From assembly GCA_013361685.1 (NCBI GenBank), contig JABFXP010000881.1, positions 1 to 33,410 on the forward strand: 33,410 bases of DNA, given 5' to 3'. Below the pieces are notes generated by a model. It made no database searches. It worked only from the letters and a program-made list of their open reading frames with translations, and was not told where the DNA came from. A program made the position numbers and the translations under genes. Numbering within the stretch: position 1 is the stretch's first letter; each line of letters starts with the position of its first letter. This document shows positions 20,713 through 27,661 of this stretch, one piece after another. This DNA comes from Catenulispora sp. Lineage in GTDB: Bacteria > Actinomycetota > Actinomycetes > Streptomycetales > Catenulisporaceae.

Positions 20713-21222
20713 GTGATCACGGTGGAGTACATCCTCGACGACGTCCCCAGCGTTCGCCTAAAGGAGGACCGGGGACGCATCACTTACAGAGCAGGGCGCA
20801 CCCTCACCGTGCCCCAAATCATCGCAGGCCTCAACGCGCGGGTGGCCGAGCTCCTGGCCAAGGGGCACTGGTTCCAGGAATGGAAGGGCGACATCGTTGC
20901 CGCACCCCGACCCGCCGGCGGCCGTCGACAGGTCGCTGCCGGGCCTCCCCGGCTGGCGATCGAGTACCGGCTGGACTACATGCCGAACGACGACGTCGAT
21001 ATCACAGAGGACCGTGGACGGATCGTCATCACGGTCGGACAGCACCTTGAGCCGCCGGAGCTGATGCGCGCGCTGAGTGCCGCCGCCGCCGCAATAGTCG
21101 CAGGTGGTCGCTGGTACCAGGAGTGGCACGGCGAGGTAGTCGCGTCCGATCGCCTTCGCTATGTCCCAACACAGCGGGTGACGGGGCAGGATGAAACCCA
21201 GGCGGAGAGCGACGCCGCCTAA
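20713..21222 (+). CDS. Internally duplicated 169-aa protein between repressor and integrase
   Basis: GTG 20713 is preferred because GGAG lies six bases upstream. ATG 20701 is the alternative and has no site. The protein is a tandem duplication: residues 3-63 (VEYILDDVPSV, EDRGRITYRAGRTL, GHWFQEWKGDIVA) repeat at about 81-145 (IEYRLDYMPNDDV, EDRGRIVITVGQHL, GRWYQEWHGEVVA). The halves are joined by a Pro/Arg-rich linker. Predicted beta-alpha pattern, no Cys, no membrane segment. It is cotranscribed with the repressor or integrase. I recognise no family. Confidence 0.7.
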   Translation: MITVEYILDDVPSVRLKEDRGRITYRAGRTLTVPQIIAGLNARVAELLAKGHWFQEWKGDIVAAPRPAGGRRQVAAGPPRLAIEYRLDYMPNDDVDITEDRGRIVITVGQHLEPPELMRALSAAAAAIVAGGRWYQEWHGEVVASDRLRYVPTQRVTGQDETQAESDAA

Positions 21223-21253
21223 CCACCCGTAGAACCAAACCGTGGGGAGCACC

Positions 21254-22480
21254 ATGCCTGGCTACATCGAAGACCGGTGGATGACCAAGCGCCCCGACCC
21301 CGTGACAGGCCAGAAGAAGCGCACCGAGCGCTACGGCAAGGGCAAGCGCTACCGCGTCTGCGGTATCCCCGGCGTCAAGGACGAGTCGTTCACCACCCTT
21401 GCCGATGCCAAGACTTGGCTGGCCACCGCACAGACCGACAGTCGCCGCGGCAGCTACATCGACCCGCGGATGGGTCAGATGACCCTTCGGATCTACATCG
21501 AGACCATCTGGTGGCCCGCCCGCCACGACCCGCTCACCACCGGCGGCCCGATGAAGTCCAAGATCTGGAACCACATCCTGCCCCACCTCGGCGAACTGCC
21601 CCTCGCCAGCATCGACTCCGAGCACCTTCGAGCGTGGCTCGCCACCCTCCGCCGCAAGGGCACCCTCAGCGAGTCGACCATCGAGGTCATCTGGACACAC
21701 CTCACCTCGATCCTGAAGACCGCCGTCGGCAAGCGGATCGCCAGGAACCCGTGCACCGAGATGGCCGACGAGCGCCCCTCGGGCAGTGGCAAGAGCAAGG
21801 CCCGCGCCTGGTCCAGGGAAGAAGTTGTCGGCCTACGGGAGGCGCTGCCCGACTGGTACAAGGTGTGCATCGACCTCGGGGTGAGTGCTGGCCTTCGCCA
21901 AGGTGAGGCCTTCGGGCTCAGCGCTGACGACATCGACGAGCAGCGTGACGTGATCCTCGTGCGCAGGCAGCTGCAGTGGGACTCCTCCAAGCCGTACTTC
22001 AAGCTGCCCAAGGGAGACAAGGAGCGGGAGATCCCGTTGTCGGCCGGCCTGCGCGATGCGATCCTCGCGCACAAGCGGCTGCGGGCGCCGACCGTGCACA
22101 CCCTGCCATGGCGGGGCCCCGGAAACGGGCAACGTCCGACGGCCACCGTGCCGCTCCTGGTCACCACCTGGTTCCGCAACCCGATTCATCACAGCCGTTT
22201 CAACCGGAACGCGTGGAAGCCGGCGTTGCACGCGATCGGTCTGATCTCCGCGCAGGACGAGGCGAACGATTCGTGGGAGCCGTCGCGCGAGCTGATGTTC
22301 CACCGCAACCGCCATACCTACGCGAGCGTCCAGTTGCGAGCTGGTGAGGACGTCGTCTCACTGTCACACTGGATGGGCCACTCCTCGCCCGACATCACGT
22401 TCAAGACGTACGCTCACTTCATGCCGGAGCGTGGGCGGCGCGGTCGGACGGCAGTCGACGCGTGGCTGAGCGGCCAATAG
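21254..22480 (+). CDS. int: Tyrosine-family site-specific integrase, 408 aa
   Basis: The start is ATG 21254 (MPGYIEDRWMTKR), with GGGGAG five bases upstream; the track GTG at 21242 is less likely. The N-terminus carries an arm-binding-type region and a SAM-like core-binding domain (TLSESTIEVIWTHLTSILKT). The catalytic domain has the first Arg in SAGLRQGEAFGLS, then HRNRHTYASVQ (His, Arg, His), HWMGHSS and the tyrosine in TYAHF. It lies immediately beside the probable attP at 22489-22901, with the transcript running toward it. Confidence 0.95.
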   Translation: MPGYIEDRWMTKRPDPVTGQKKRTERYGKGKRYRVCGIPGVKDESFTTLADAKTWLATAQTDSRRGSYIDPRMGQMTLRIYIETIWWPARHDPLTTGGPMKSKIWNHILPHLGELPLASIDSEHLRAWLATLRRKGTLSESTIEVIWTHLTSILKTAVGKRIARNPCTEMADERPSGSGKSKARAWSREEVVGLREALPDWYKVCIDLGVSAGLRQGEAFGLSADDIDEQRDVILVRRQLQWDSSKPYFKLPKGDKEREIPLSAGLRDAILAHKRLRAPTVHTLPWRGPGNGQRPTATVPLLVTTWFRNPIHHSRFNRNAWKPALHAIGLISAQDEANDSWEPSRELMFHRNRHTYASVQLRAGEDVVSLSHWMGHSSPDITFKTYAHFMPERGRRGRTAVDAWLSGQ

Positions 22481-22518
22481 AAGTGGATCTCTACGCACAC
22501 TCTACGGCGAGCGGCTGA

Positions 22519-22580
22519 GAGCAAAACAGAGCGGCCCGGTCTAGACCTCTTTGGTCAGGCTGGGCCGCTCTCGTTTGCTC
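22519..22580. terminator. Long hairpin terminator downstream of integrase
   Basis: A 19-bp inverted repeat (GAGCAAAACAGAGCGGCCC against GGGCCGCTCTCGTTTGCTC, two mismatches) with a 24-base loop that contains the palindrome GGTCTAGACC. It lies 39 bases past the integrase stop and probably terminates in both directions. Confidence 0.8.
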
Positions 22581-22613
22581 CGCCATTGCGGAGCGATTCG
22601 GCAACGTTGCAGG

Positions 22614-22736
22614 TCAGGCGCTCGCGGTGTAGTCGTAGAACCCGCGGCCGGACTTGCGGCCCAGCAGGCCGGCGTCGACCATCCGGGACAGCAGCGGCGG
22701 AGCGGCGTACAGCGGCTCCTTGTACTCGTCGTACAT
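22614..22736 (-). pseudogene. 3' fragment of a host 3-hydroxybutyryl-CoA dehydrogenase gene (att core)
   Basis: The frame ending at 22614 reads [16 protein letters not shown], then [20 protein letters not shown]. This matches the last 35 to 40 residues of bacterial 3-hydroxybutyryl-CoA dehydrogenases. No start or upstream domain is present. Fragments like this are usually the phage-carried copy of the attB target, which restores the host gene after integration. The homology limit on the 5' side (near 22736-22745) is estimated from the protein pattern. Confidence 0.7.
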
Positions 22737-22895
22737 AAGGCCCCGGTGGATGGACTTCCTGGTCGAGCGTGGCGACGGAGGGCCCATAGGACGCAGTGCC
22801 CTGCGACCTGCAGTGATGCTTTGCGATCCATTGAGATTTAGCGGCACCGTTTTGAGATGCGCCTGTCTCTACCGCTGCTCTACCGGGGCAAGACT

Positions 22896-23168
22896 CTACG
22901 GATTCTCCCCAGGATCTGGCAGTCGCTCGACCGTTGTTCCGGGGGAGTAGGGCCAGCCGTAGCGCTGGGCCGCGTGTTCTCGGTCTCGCTCCAGTCGAAG
23001 CACGCAGGCCTGGCACGCCTGGATGGTCAGTCGGCCGGCCGCTCGGGGCAGGGCGCCGACGGTCGCTGTGCGGGTGTCGCGTCGGCCGCACTTGAAGCAG
23101 GTGCCCGCGGTCCACGTGTACGCGGCCAGTACAACGTCCTCCGACGTTGCCTCGTCACCCTCCACCAC
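22896..23168 (-). CDS. 90-aa zinc-ribbon-like hypothetical protein
   Basis: The start is GTG 23168 or 23165, with AGGAGG five to eight bases upstream; the track ATG at 23231 adds an unlikely leader. CFKCG about residue 22 and CQACV about 30 residues later form a zinc ribbon. The middle is RTATVGALPRAAGRLTIQAC. The gene ends inside an arm-type box of attP. It is divergent from the GntR gene across a palindrome. Function unknown. Confidence 0.6.
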   Translation of the reverse strand: MVEGDEATSEDVVLAAYTWTAGTCFKCGRRDTRTATVGALPRAAGRLTIQACQACVLRLERDREHAAQRYGWPYSPGTTVERLPDPGENP

Positions 23169-23255
23169 GTAATCCTCCTGGCGTTGTGTTCGAATGCCTG
23201 TTCGGCATCTGCTGGCATCGGCACTGATCATCCGCTCAGTTCGTGCGCCTGTCCA

Positions 23256-23275
23256 GATCTGCGTTAACGCAGATC
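23256..23275. promoter_or_regulatory. Perfect 20-bp palindrome, probable GntR operator
   Basis: GATCTGCGTTAACGCAGATC is a perfect 20-bp palindrome in the gap between the divergent zinc-ribbon gene (start 23168) and the GntR gene (start 23337). Its symmetry and place suggest the operator of the neighbouring GntR regulator. Confidence 0.65.
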
Positions 23276-23336
23276 AGAAGCCATCTCTACGGTGTTGCCC
23301 AATGCCTCGCACGCCGTAGCCAAGGACCGCCCGCCC

Positions 23337-23951
23337 ATGCAGCCCGCGCCGTACCAGCGCGTAGCCGCCGAGATCCGACGCCGGATCGCCGTCGGCGTAT
23401 GGCTACCCGGGGATCAACTACCCTCTCAAGCGGCGTTAGCCACCGATCTTCACGTCAGCATCGCCGAAGCCCGCCGCGGGATGGCTCTGCTCCGAAAGGC
23501 CGGAGAACTCGAGGGCCGGCCACGTACGCGCCTCTTCGTGGCGCATCCTCCTGCTGTGCGCACACTCCTCGACCCCGATCGAGACTGGCCATACCGCGGC
23601 GGTGACGGAGCAACCGGCAGCTGCCGAGCCGACACCGACCTCGCCCAGCGGCTACGCGTACCAGTCGGCACACGCCTCCGGTGGCGCCGAGACGAATGCC
23701 TCGACCCAGACTCCCGGCCCAGCCACCTCGTCACTACCTGGTGGAGAGGAGCCCGCGCCCAGACCTGGACGCGATGCGACGCCGAAGCCCAGCTCCACCA
23801 GCTGACCGCCGACGAAGCCGAACACCTCGGCCTACCCCAAGGCGTCCCGGCCTGGCTGATCCAGCGAACCCGACTGGCCGCATCCGGGAACCCCGTCGAG
23901 ACGGCCGACATGGTCCTGCCGGCAGACCGCTGGCGCGTACGCCTGCGCTAA
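23337..23951 (+). CDS. GntR-family (UTRA-type) transcriptional regulator, 204 aa
   Basis: The start is ATG 23337 (MQPAPYQRVAAEI); AAGGA lies somewhat distant upstream. The first 75 residues are a winged HTH with GntR hallmarks: YQRVAAEIRRRIAVGVWLPG, then DQLPSQAALATDLHVSIAEA, RRGMALLRKAGEL. The remainder (VPVGTRLRWRRDECLDPDSR, then PQGVPAWLIQRTRLAAS) is UTRA-like and would bind a small ligand. It is divergent from a small minus-strand gene across a 20-bp palindrome, and a strong hairpin follows. Likely a moron or former host gene. Confidence 0.85.
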   Translation: MQPAPYQRVAAEIRRRIAVGVWLPGDQLPSQAALATDLHVSIAEARRGMALLRKAGELEGRPRTRLFVAHPPAVRTLLDPDRDWPYRGGDGATGSCRADTDLAQRLRVPVGTRLRWRRDECLDPDSRPSHLVTTWWRGARAQTWTRCDAEAQLHQLTADEAEHLGLPQGVPAWLIQRTRLAASGNPVETADMVLPADRWRVRLR

Positions 23952-23953
23952 GA

Positions 23954-23987
23954 CCTGGCCGACCGTACCGCCGTACGGCCGGCCAGG
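23954..23987. terminator. Bidirectional terminator between converging genes
   Basis: CCTGGCCGACCGTAC / GTACGGCCGGCCAGG pairs over 15 bp with one mismatch and a 4-base loop. It lies 2 bases past the GntR stop and 7 bases from the stop of the converging 55-aa gene. Confidence 0.85.
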
Positions 23988-23994
23988 GGACGCG

Positions 23995-24162
23995 CTACTC
24001 GCTCAGGATCGGCTCCATGAGGAACCCGATCCGGGCCGGCACAGGCTCACCGTCAGCCCGGAGGACCGGCCGACCGAGCGCCGGCTCCGGATCGAGGTTC
24101 ACCTGCTGCTGCCGGTACCACTCGACGACGTCCGCGTAGCGCGGGTTGATGTACTCACTCAT
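23995..24162 (-). CDS. 55-aa hypothetical protein (missed by ORF track)
   Basis: ATG 24162 has AAGGAGGCGCC upstream, an excellent ribosome site. The product starts MSEYINPRYADVVEWYRQQQ and ends GFLMEPILSE. It is acidic and compact with no Cys. It converges on the GntR gene across the terminator. No family recognised; it is too short for the track but well supported by the ribosome site. Confidence 0.65.
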   Translation of the reverse strand: MSEYINPRYADVVEWYRQQQVNLDPEPALGRPVLRADGEPVPARIGFLMEPILSE

Positions 24163-24204
24163 GGGGGCGCCTCCTTGTCGGCTGTCCGGCAGCGTACGCG
24201 CTCG

Positions 24205-24684
24205 TTAGACGGACGGCTTGTTGCAGGGCTTCTCCGGCTTCGGCATGGGCCGGATCGTGCAGGAGGGCGCGTGCTGGCAGTTCGCCGCCACGGACACGAT
24301 GGAGTCGTCGGTGGGCGGGCGCCACAGTTCCGGGTCAACCTTGAACCCAGCGGCCCGGATGGCGTCCTGAGTCTGCTCCAGGATGTCCGGGTCGAAGTTC
24401 TCCGGGTCGAAGCCAGGGCTGTGGTGAACGAACGCGCCCTCCCGCGCGCACAGTTCGGCGTAGGCCTCGGTGTGGACGATGAAGGCGTGCCAGCCCTCGT
24501 CCACAGTCCGGGACGGCGCCATGGCCAGACGGGGGGTTCGGGCGCCGGTGACGACAAACGCGATCGCCTCGGTGACGATGCGCTCCGCCATGTTGACCGC
24601 CATGCCCGCGTTGTTGTCGAGCACGGTGGACACGACGGAGTCGAACGTCGCCTCGCTCACGAGCGACCTCGGTGTACTGGACAT
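24205..24684 (-). CDS. Glycine-rich-domain-like (GRDP-type) hypothetical protein, 159 aa
   Basis: ATG 24684 (MSSTPRSLVSEATF) has GAGGAGCACC upstream. The block VDEGWHAFIVHTEAYAELCA followed by GAFVHHSPGFDPE resembles the VDxxWHxHI and FVHH signatures of glycine-rich domain-containing proteins and a bacterial family of similar proteins. His residues in both blocks may bind metal. The C-terminus is CQHAPSCTIRPMPKPEK. Such genes occur in Streptomyces, including near mobile elements. Function unknown; the family call is by pattern only. Confidence 0.55.
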   Translation of the reverse strand: MSSTPRSLVSEATFDSVVSTVLDNNAGMAVNMAERIVTEAIAFVVTGARTPRLAMAPSRTVDEGWHAFIVHTEAYAELCAREGAFVHHSPGFDPENFDPDILEQTQDAIRAAGFKVDPELWRPPTDDSIVSVAANCQHAPSCTIRPMPKPEKPCNKPSV

Positions 24685-24772
24685 GCTGGTGCTCCTCTCG
24701 GTGGTATGCGAGTGGTGCGGCCTCCCAGACCTGGTGTCGTCGTCAGGCCCAGGAGGAGACAAAGGGGTGGCG

Positions 24773-24946
24773 TCAGAACGGCTCGTCGTCCTGGTCGCCG
24801 TCCGGGTCGGGGCAGTGTTCGACGATCGCGATGTGTGCGGTCAGGTCCTCCACCCATGGGCCGTAAGTCCATGCCCCGCAGAATCGACACTGGCCGAGCT
24901 CGACCCGCCCGCCGGCTTGGACCGACGGCCCGGCGTCGGCGCTCAT
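24773..24946 (-). CDS. 57-aa zinc-finger-like small protein
   Basis: ATG 24946 overlaps the upstream gene (ATGA). The sequence LGQCRFCGAWTYGPWVEDLT with a later HIAIVEHC offers Cys and His ligands. It ends in an acidic DGDQDDEPF tail. The 169-aa track ORF is a shadow that ends in this gene. Function unknown. Confidence 0.55.
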   Translation of the reverse strand: MSADAGPSVQAGGRVELGQCRFCGAWTYGPWVEDLTAHIAIVEHCPDPDGDQDDEPF

Positions 24947-25164
24947 CTGGTGCCGCCGGGCAGGTGTCGGGCACAGGAACAGTCGCCGTGGCCACAGAGG
25001 CATGTCAGTACACGAACGCGGGCCTCGTTCCAAATGCCGCCGGGGCACCCGTGATGAGCGCCGAGCTGGCACTCCGGCGAGACATACCGGCCGGCCTGGC
25101 TGACATCGAGCTTGATCACGATGCTGTCCGGCGGAGGCGGCCAGGACGCCACGACGGCAGTCAC
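24943..25164 (-). CDS. 73-aa Cys-rich small protein
   Basis: GTG 25164 overlaps the upstream stop (GTGA). It has SPECQLGAHHGCPGGIWNEA followed by CLCGHGDCSCARH. These are eight Cys/His ligands that could form one or two zinc sites. Streptomyces genomes carry many such short proteins. It is coupled to both neighbours in a three-gene unit. Confidence 0.6.
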   Translation of the reverse strand: MTAVVASWPPPPDSIVIKLDVSQAGRYVSPECQLGAHHGCPGGIWNEARVRVLTCLCGHGDCSCARHLPGGTR

Positions 25165-25373
25165 GACTCGCCTTCCAAGCACTTGCGGTGGGCCGCCACA
25201 GCCCAGCCGAGCGGGGCGGCTCCCGGTTGGGTCTCCATCGGATAGTGGCCGGCGGGAACCAGCTCGCCATCCTCGCCTCCACAGCAGATGCACGCCTTGG
25301 CCTGGAGCTGAGCTCGTGTTGGCTGCTGATGCGTCGTCACGGGCACAGCATCGGCGTCCACCTGGTCCGCCAC
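25161..25373 (-). CDS. 70-aa Cys-containing hypothetical protein
   Basis: The core AKACICCGGEDGELVPAGHY followed by GWAVAAHRKCLEG has a C-x-C-C...H...C pattern consistent with a zinc site. The start is uncertain: GTG 25373 (close to a possible -10 TACTCA, so possibly leaderless) or GTG 25340. The track GTG at 25406 lies inside the XRE operator boxes. It is divergent from the XRE-TPR gene and heads the three-gene unit ending at 24773. Confidence 0.55.
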   Translation of the reverse strand: MADQVDADAVPVTTHQQPTRAQLQAKACICCGGEDGELVPAGHYPMETQPGAAPLGWAVAAHRKCLEGES

Positions 25374-25376
25374 TAG

Positions 25377-25421
25377 GGCCACGGTGAGTACCCACCGTGG
25401 CGCCACCGTGGCCGGTACCCT
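25377..25421. promoter_or_regulatory. Triple CACCGTGG operator and promoter of the XRE-Nudix unit
   Basis: CCACGGTG (25379-25386) is the inverse of CACCGTGG at 25393-25400 and 25404-25411; the latter two are 11 bp apart. GGCCACGGTG/CACCGTGGCC forms a perfect 10-bp inverted repeat. A likely -10, TACCCT, follows at 25416-25421. A regulator bound here would occlude both the plus promoter and the divergent one. Confidence 0.65.
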
Positions 25422-25448
25422 CGTGCCACCATCGACCCGGGAGGCCCG

Positions 25449-26708
25449 ATGCCCACACCGGAACCGCTCCCCGCCAGCCTGCTCGCCGACCCCGCGTTCG
25501 TGAGCGCGTGCGCACAGCGCGAGATCGGAGCGGTCTTCCAGCTCGCCCGTGCCCGGGCGGGTGTCGGTCCCGCCCAGATCGCCCGGCGTACCGGGTTATC
25601 GACCAGCCGCGTCACCGAGATCATGACCGGTGGCCGGACGGTCTCCAGCATGGACGTGATCGAGCGGATCGCCGAGGGCCTGCGCATCCCCGGGCGCATG
25701 CTCGGCCTCGCCGACCGGCCGTGGGAGCAGGCAGCCGAGCCCGCCGCCTACCGGCCGGCGGCCGTACCCGAGACCTGGGAAGTCCTGGACATGCTGTCCC
25801 GCTCCACCGCCAGCGACGCAGCCCTCAGCCACCTGGAGGCAGCCGTAGCCACCGTGGCGTTCCGCTATCCCTCGACCGCGCCGGCCGAGTCCGTGCCCAC
25901 CCTGCAGCGGCAGCTGGTCGGCGTACACGAGATGCTCGGCCGCCCCCAGGCTCTCGCTGCCCGGCGCCGCGGTGTGCGGATACTGGCCGCCGTTTCCGGC
26001 CTGCTGGGCCTCGCACACCACGATCTCGGAGACCGAGGCCGCAGCGACGCCCACTTCCACCTCGGCGCCATTGCGGCCAGCGAGGGCGAGGCGGACGACC
26101 TGACCGCGTGGCTCCTCACCATGCAGAGCATCGTCGAGTACACCGCGGGGCGCCGCGACACCGCGACCGTTCTTCTCCAGCAGGCCGCCGCACACGCTGA
26201 GACCGCGGCGCCCCGGCGGCGCGCATGGGTCACCGCTAACCTTGCCCGGGCCCTCGCTGCGGGCGGCGACCGGGCCGAGGCCCTGGCCGCGCTCGACCAG
26301 GCCGCCCATCAGCTCGACCTAGCAGACGAGCCGCTGGGAGGCCTCGACTTCTTCACCGCCCCACGGCTCGACGGCCTCGCCGGTGAGGCATACGCGCACC
26401 TCGGCGAGCACGATGCGGCTGGCAGCCTGTTGGAGACCGCCATCAGCCGTAGGGCTGCTGTCGACGTCAAGGGCCGCGCGGTCCTCACCCTCGACCTGGC
26501 GGAGGTACGGCTCGCCCAAGGCTCCCTCGATGCGGCCTGCGCGCTCGCGCACGAGGCGCTCGACGTCGCCGACGGAAGCGTCGTCCAGCCGATCGTTCTC
26601 CGCGCGCGGGCGTTCCAGGACTCCCTCGCGCCGTGGGCGACCGAGAGGCCCGTACGAGAGCTGGCCGCACGCGTGAGAGAGTCGAGAGCGCAGCTGGTCC
26701 ACGCGTGA
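25449..26708 (+). CDS. XRE-family regulator with TPR-like sensor domain, 419 aa
   Basis: ATG 25449 has GGGAGG upstream. Residues about 28-75 are an XRE HTH (QLARARAGVGPAQIARRTGL, then STSRVTEIMTGGRTVSSMDV). The remaining 330 residues are helix pairs in TPR fashion (ARALAAGGDRAEALAALDQA is one). This architecture is common in Streptomyces regulators whose TPR part responds to a peptide or partner. It is cotranscribed with the Nudix hydrolase 14 bases downstream and lies behind triple operator boxes, suggesting autoregulation. Phage moron or host-derived cargo. Confidence 0.85.
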   Translation: MPTPEPLPASLLADPAFVSACAQREIGAVFQLARARAGVGPAQIARRTGLSTSRVTEIMTGGRTVSSMDVIERIAEGLRIPGRMLGLADRPWEQAAEPAAYRPAAVPETWEVLDMLSRSTASDAALSHLEAAVATVAFRYPSTAPAESVPTLQRQLVGVHEMLGRPQALAARRRGVRILAAVSGLLGLAHHDLGDRGRSDAHFHLGAIAASEGEADDLTAWLLTMQSIVEYTAGRRDTATVLLQQAAAHAETAAPRRRAWVTANLARALAAGGDRAEALAALDQAAHQLDLADEPLGGLDFFTAPRLDGLAGEAYAHLGEHDAAGSLLETAISRRAAVDVKGRAVLTLDLAEVRLAQGSLDAACALAHEALDVADGSVVQPIVLRARAFQDSLAPWATERPVRELAARVRESRAQLVHA

Positions 26709-26722
26709 GGAGGCCGGACGAC

Positions 26723-27268
26723 ATGGAGTGGCAGACGTACGGACGTCGGCAGGTCTACGGCAGCCCGTGGGTCGAGGTGTGGCTGGAGGACGTCGAAGTG
26801 CCCGGGCTCGGCCGGATTGACCACCACGTCGTCCGCTACCCCAAGAAGTCGACCACCGCCGTCGTGACCAACGAGCGAGGGGAGTACCTCCTCCTGTACC
26901 GGCATCGGTTCATCACCGGCCGCTGGGGCTGGGAGGTCCCGGCCGGCTGGGCCGAGCCCGGCGAGGACCCCGCGGCGGCGATCGCTCGGGAGGTCGAGGA
27001 GGAGACTGGCTGGCGGCCCGGCCGCGTGGAACTGCTGACCGAGTACGACGCCATGGCCGGCATCTCGAACGCCCACTTCCGTGCCTACCATGTGACCGGC
27101 TGTACCCGCGTGGGCGAGCCGGAGGACATCTCCGAGGCGACCCGGGTCGAGTGGCTGACGGAGGCCGAGGTGGTCAAGCTTCTGACGAGCGGCGAGGTCG
27201 CGGACGGCCCGTCGCATGCCGCGCTCTCCTACTACCTCGGCCCGCACCGCCTGAGCCACCACGCCTGA
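26723..27268 (+). CDS. Nudix hydrolase, ADP-ribose-pyrophosphatase type, 181 aa
   Basis: The start is ATG 26723 (MEWQTYGRRQV), with GAGGAGG upstream. The Nudix box is intact: G-x5-E-x7-REVEEETGW, in the block AGWAEPGEDPAAAIAREVEE. Preceding strands (VVRYPKKSTTAVVTNERGEY and LLYRHRFITGRWGWEVPAG) match the ADP-ribose or nucleoside-diphosphate-sugar subgroup. The substrate cannot be fixed from sequence. It forms a two-gene operon with the XRE-TPR gene. Confidence 0.9.
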   Translation: MEWQTYGRRQVYGSPWVEVWLEDVEVPGLGRIDHHVVRYPKKSTTAVVTNERGEYLLLYRHRFITGRWGWEVPAGWAEPGEDPAAAIAREVEEETGWRPGRVELLTEYDAMAGISNAHFRAYHVTGCTRVGEPEDISEATRVEWLTEAEVVKLLTSGEVADGPSHAALSYYLGPHRLSHHA

Positions 27269-27303
27269 CTGCCCTGTCCGAGGCTGGTCGTACGATTGGC
27301 GGC

Positions 27304-27567
27304 ATGCCCAAGCCTCTGCCGCTCCCGGATGACCTGCTGCCCCTCCACGCCGCCGCGGTCGAGGCCGACCGGGCGATGACAGCGACCCGGGAGGCGGGCG
27401 GCGACGTGGACGCAGCCCGGGACGCGTACGTCGCTGCGGCCCTGGCCCTGCGCGCACACCCCATCTGGGAGGAAGCCCGGGGCGCTGCCTGCTACGCGCA
27501 GACCTGGCAGGCCAGCCTCGACGCCGCCAAAGCCCACCTCGACGACGAGGAGCAGGCAGCGGCCTGA
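27304..27567 (+). CDS. 87-aa hypothetical protein, probably leaderless
   Basis: ATG 27304 (MPKPLPLPDDLLPLH) has no ribosome site, but TACGAT at 27291-27296 is an ideal -10, placing the transcript start at or near the ATG. The track ORF starting at 27151 extends into the Nudix gene in another frame. The product is helical and Ala-rich (DAARDAYVAAALALRAHPIW) and acidic at the end. Function unknown. Confidence 0.6.
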   Translation: MPKPLPLPDDLLPLHAAAVEADRAMTATREAGGDVDAARDAYVAAALALRAHPIWEEARGAACYAQTWQASLDAAKAHLDDEEQAAA

Positions 27568-27661
27568 CCCGTTTGGTCACAGCTCGGCCAAACCACCCCC
27601 AAACGGCACGCCCACGCCGATACGGTCCCCCCACCACCCGCACCACGTCCCAGGGGGGACC

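Larger units (their letters stand above)
22489..22901. other. Probable attP with integrase arm-type boxes
   Basis: CTCTACGC and CTCTACGG (22489, 22500; 11 bp apart) lie left of a host-gene fragment. CTCTACCG, CTCTACCG and CTCTACGG (22867, 22878, 22894) lie right of it, and another CTCTACGG is at 23285. The layout of direct repeats flanking a core is that of a tyrosine-integrase attP. The 415 bases between integrase and the next gene hold only this site, a hairpin and the gene fragment. Confidence 0.65.

Noticed and set aside
23292-27268. A classical defence system (restriction, toxin-antitoxin, abortive infection)
   Set aside because: No nuclease-methylase pair, toxin fold or STAND/TIR motif was seen. 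The XRE-TPR plus Nudix pair is kept only as a speculative finding.
27570-27592. Hairpin GTTTGG/CCAAAC as terminator
   Set aside because: Arms of only 6 bp with an 11-base loop and no T-run. It is too weak to call beyond a possible attenuator before the lipoprotein gene.
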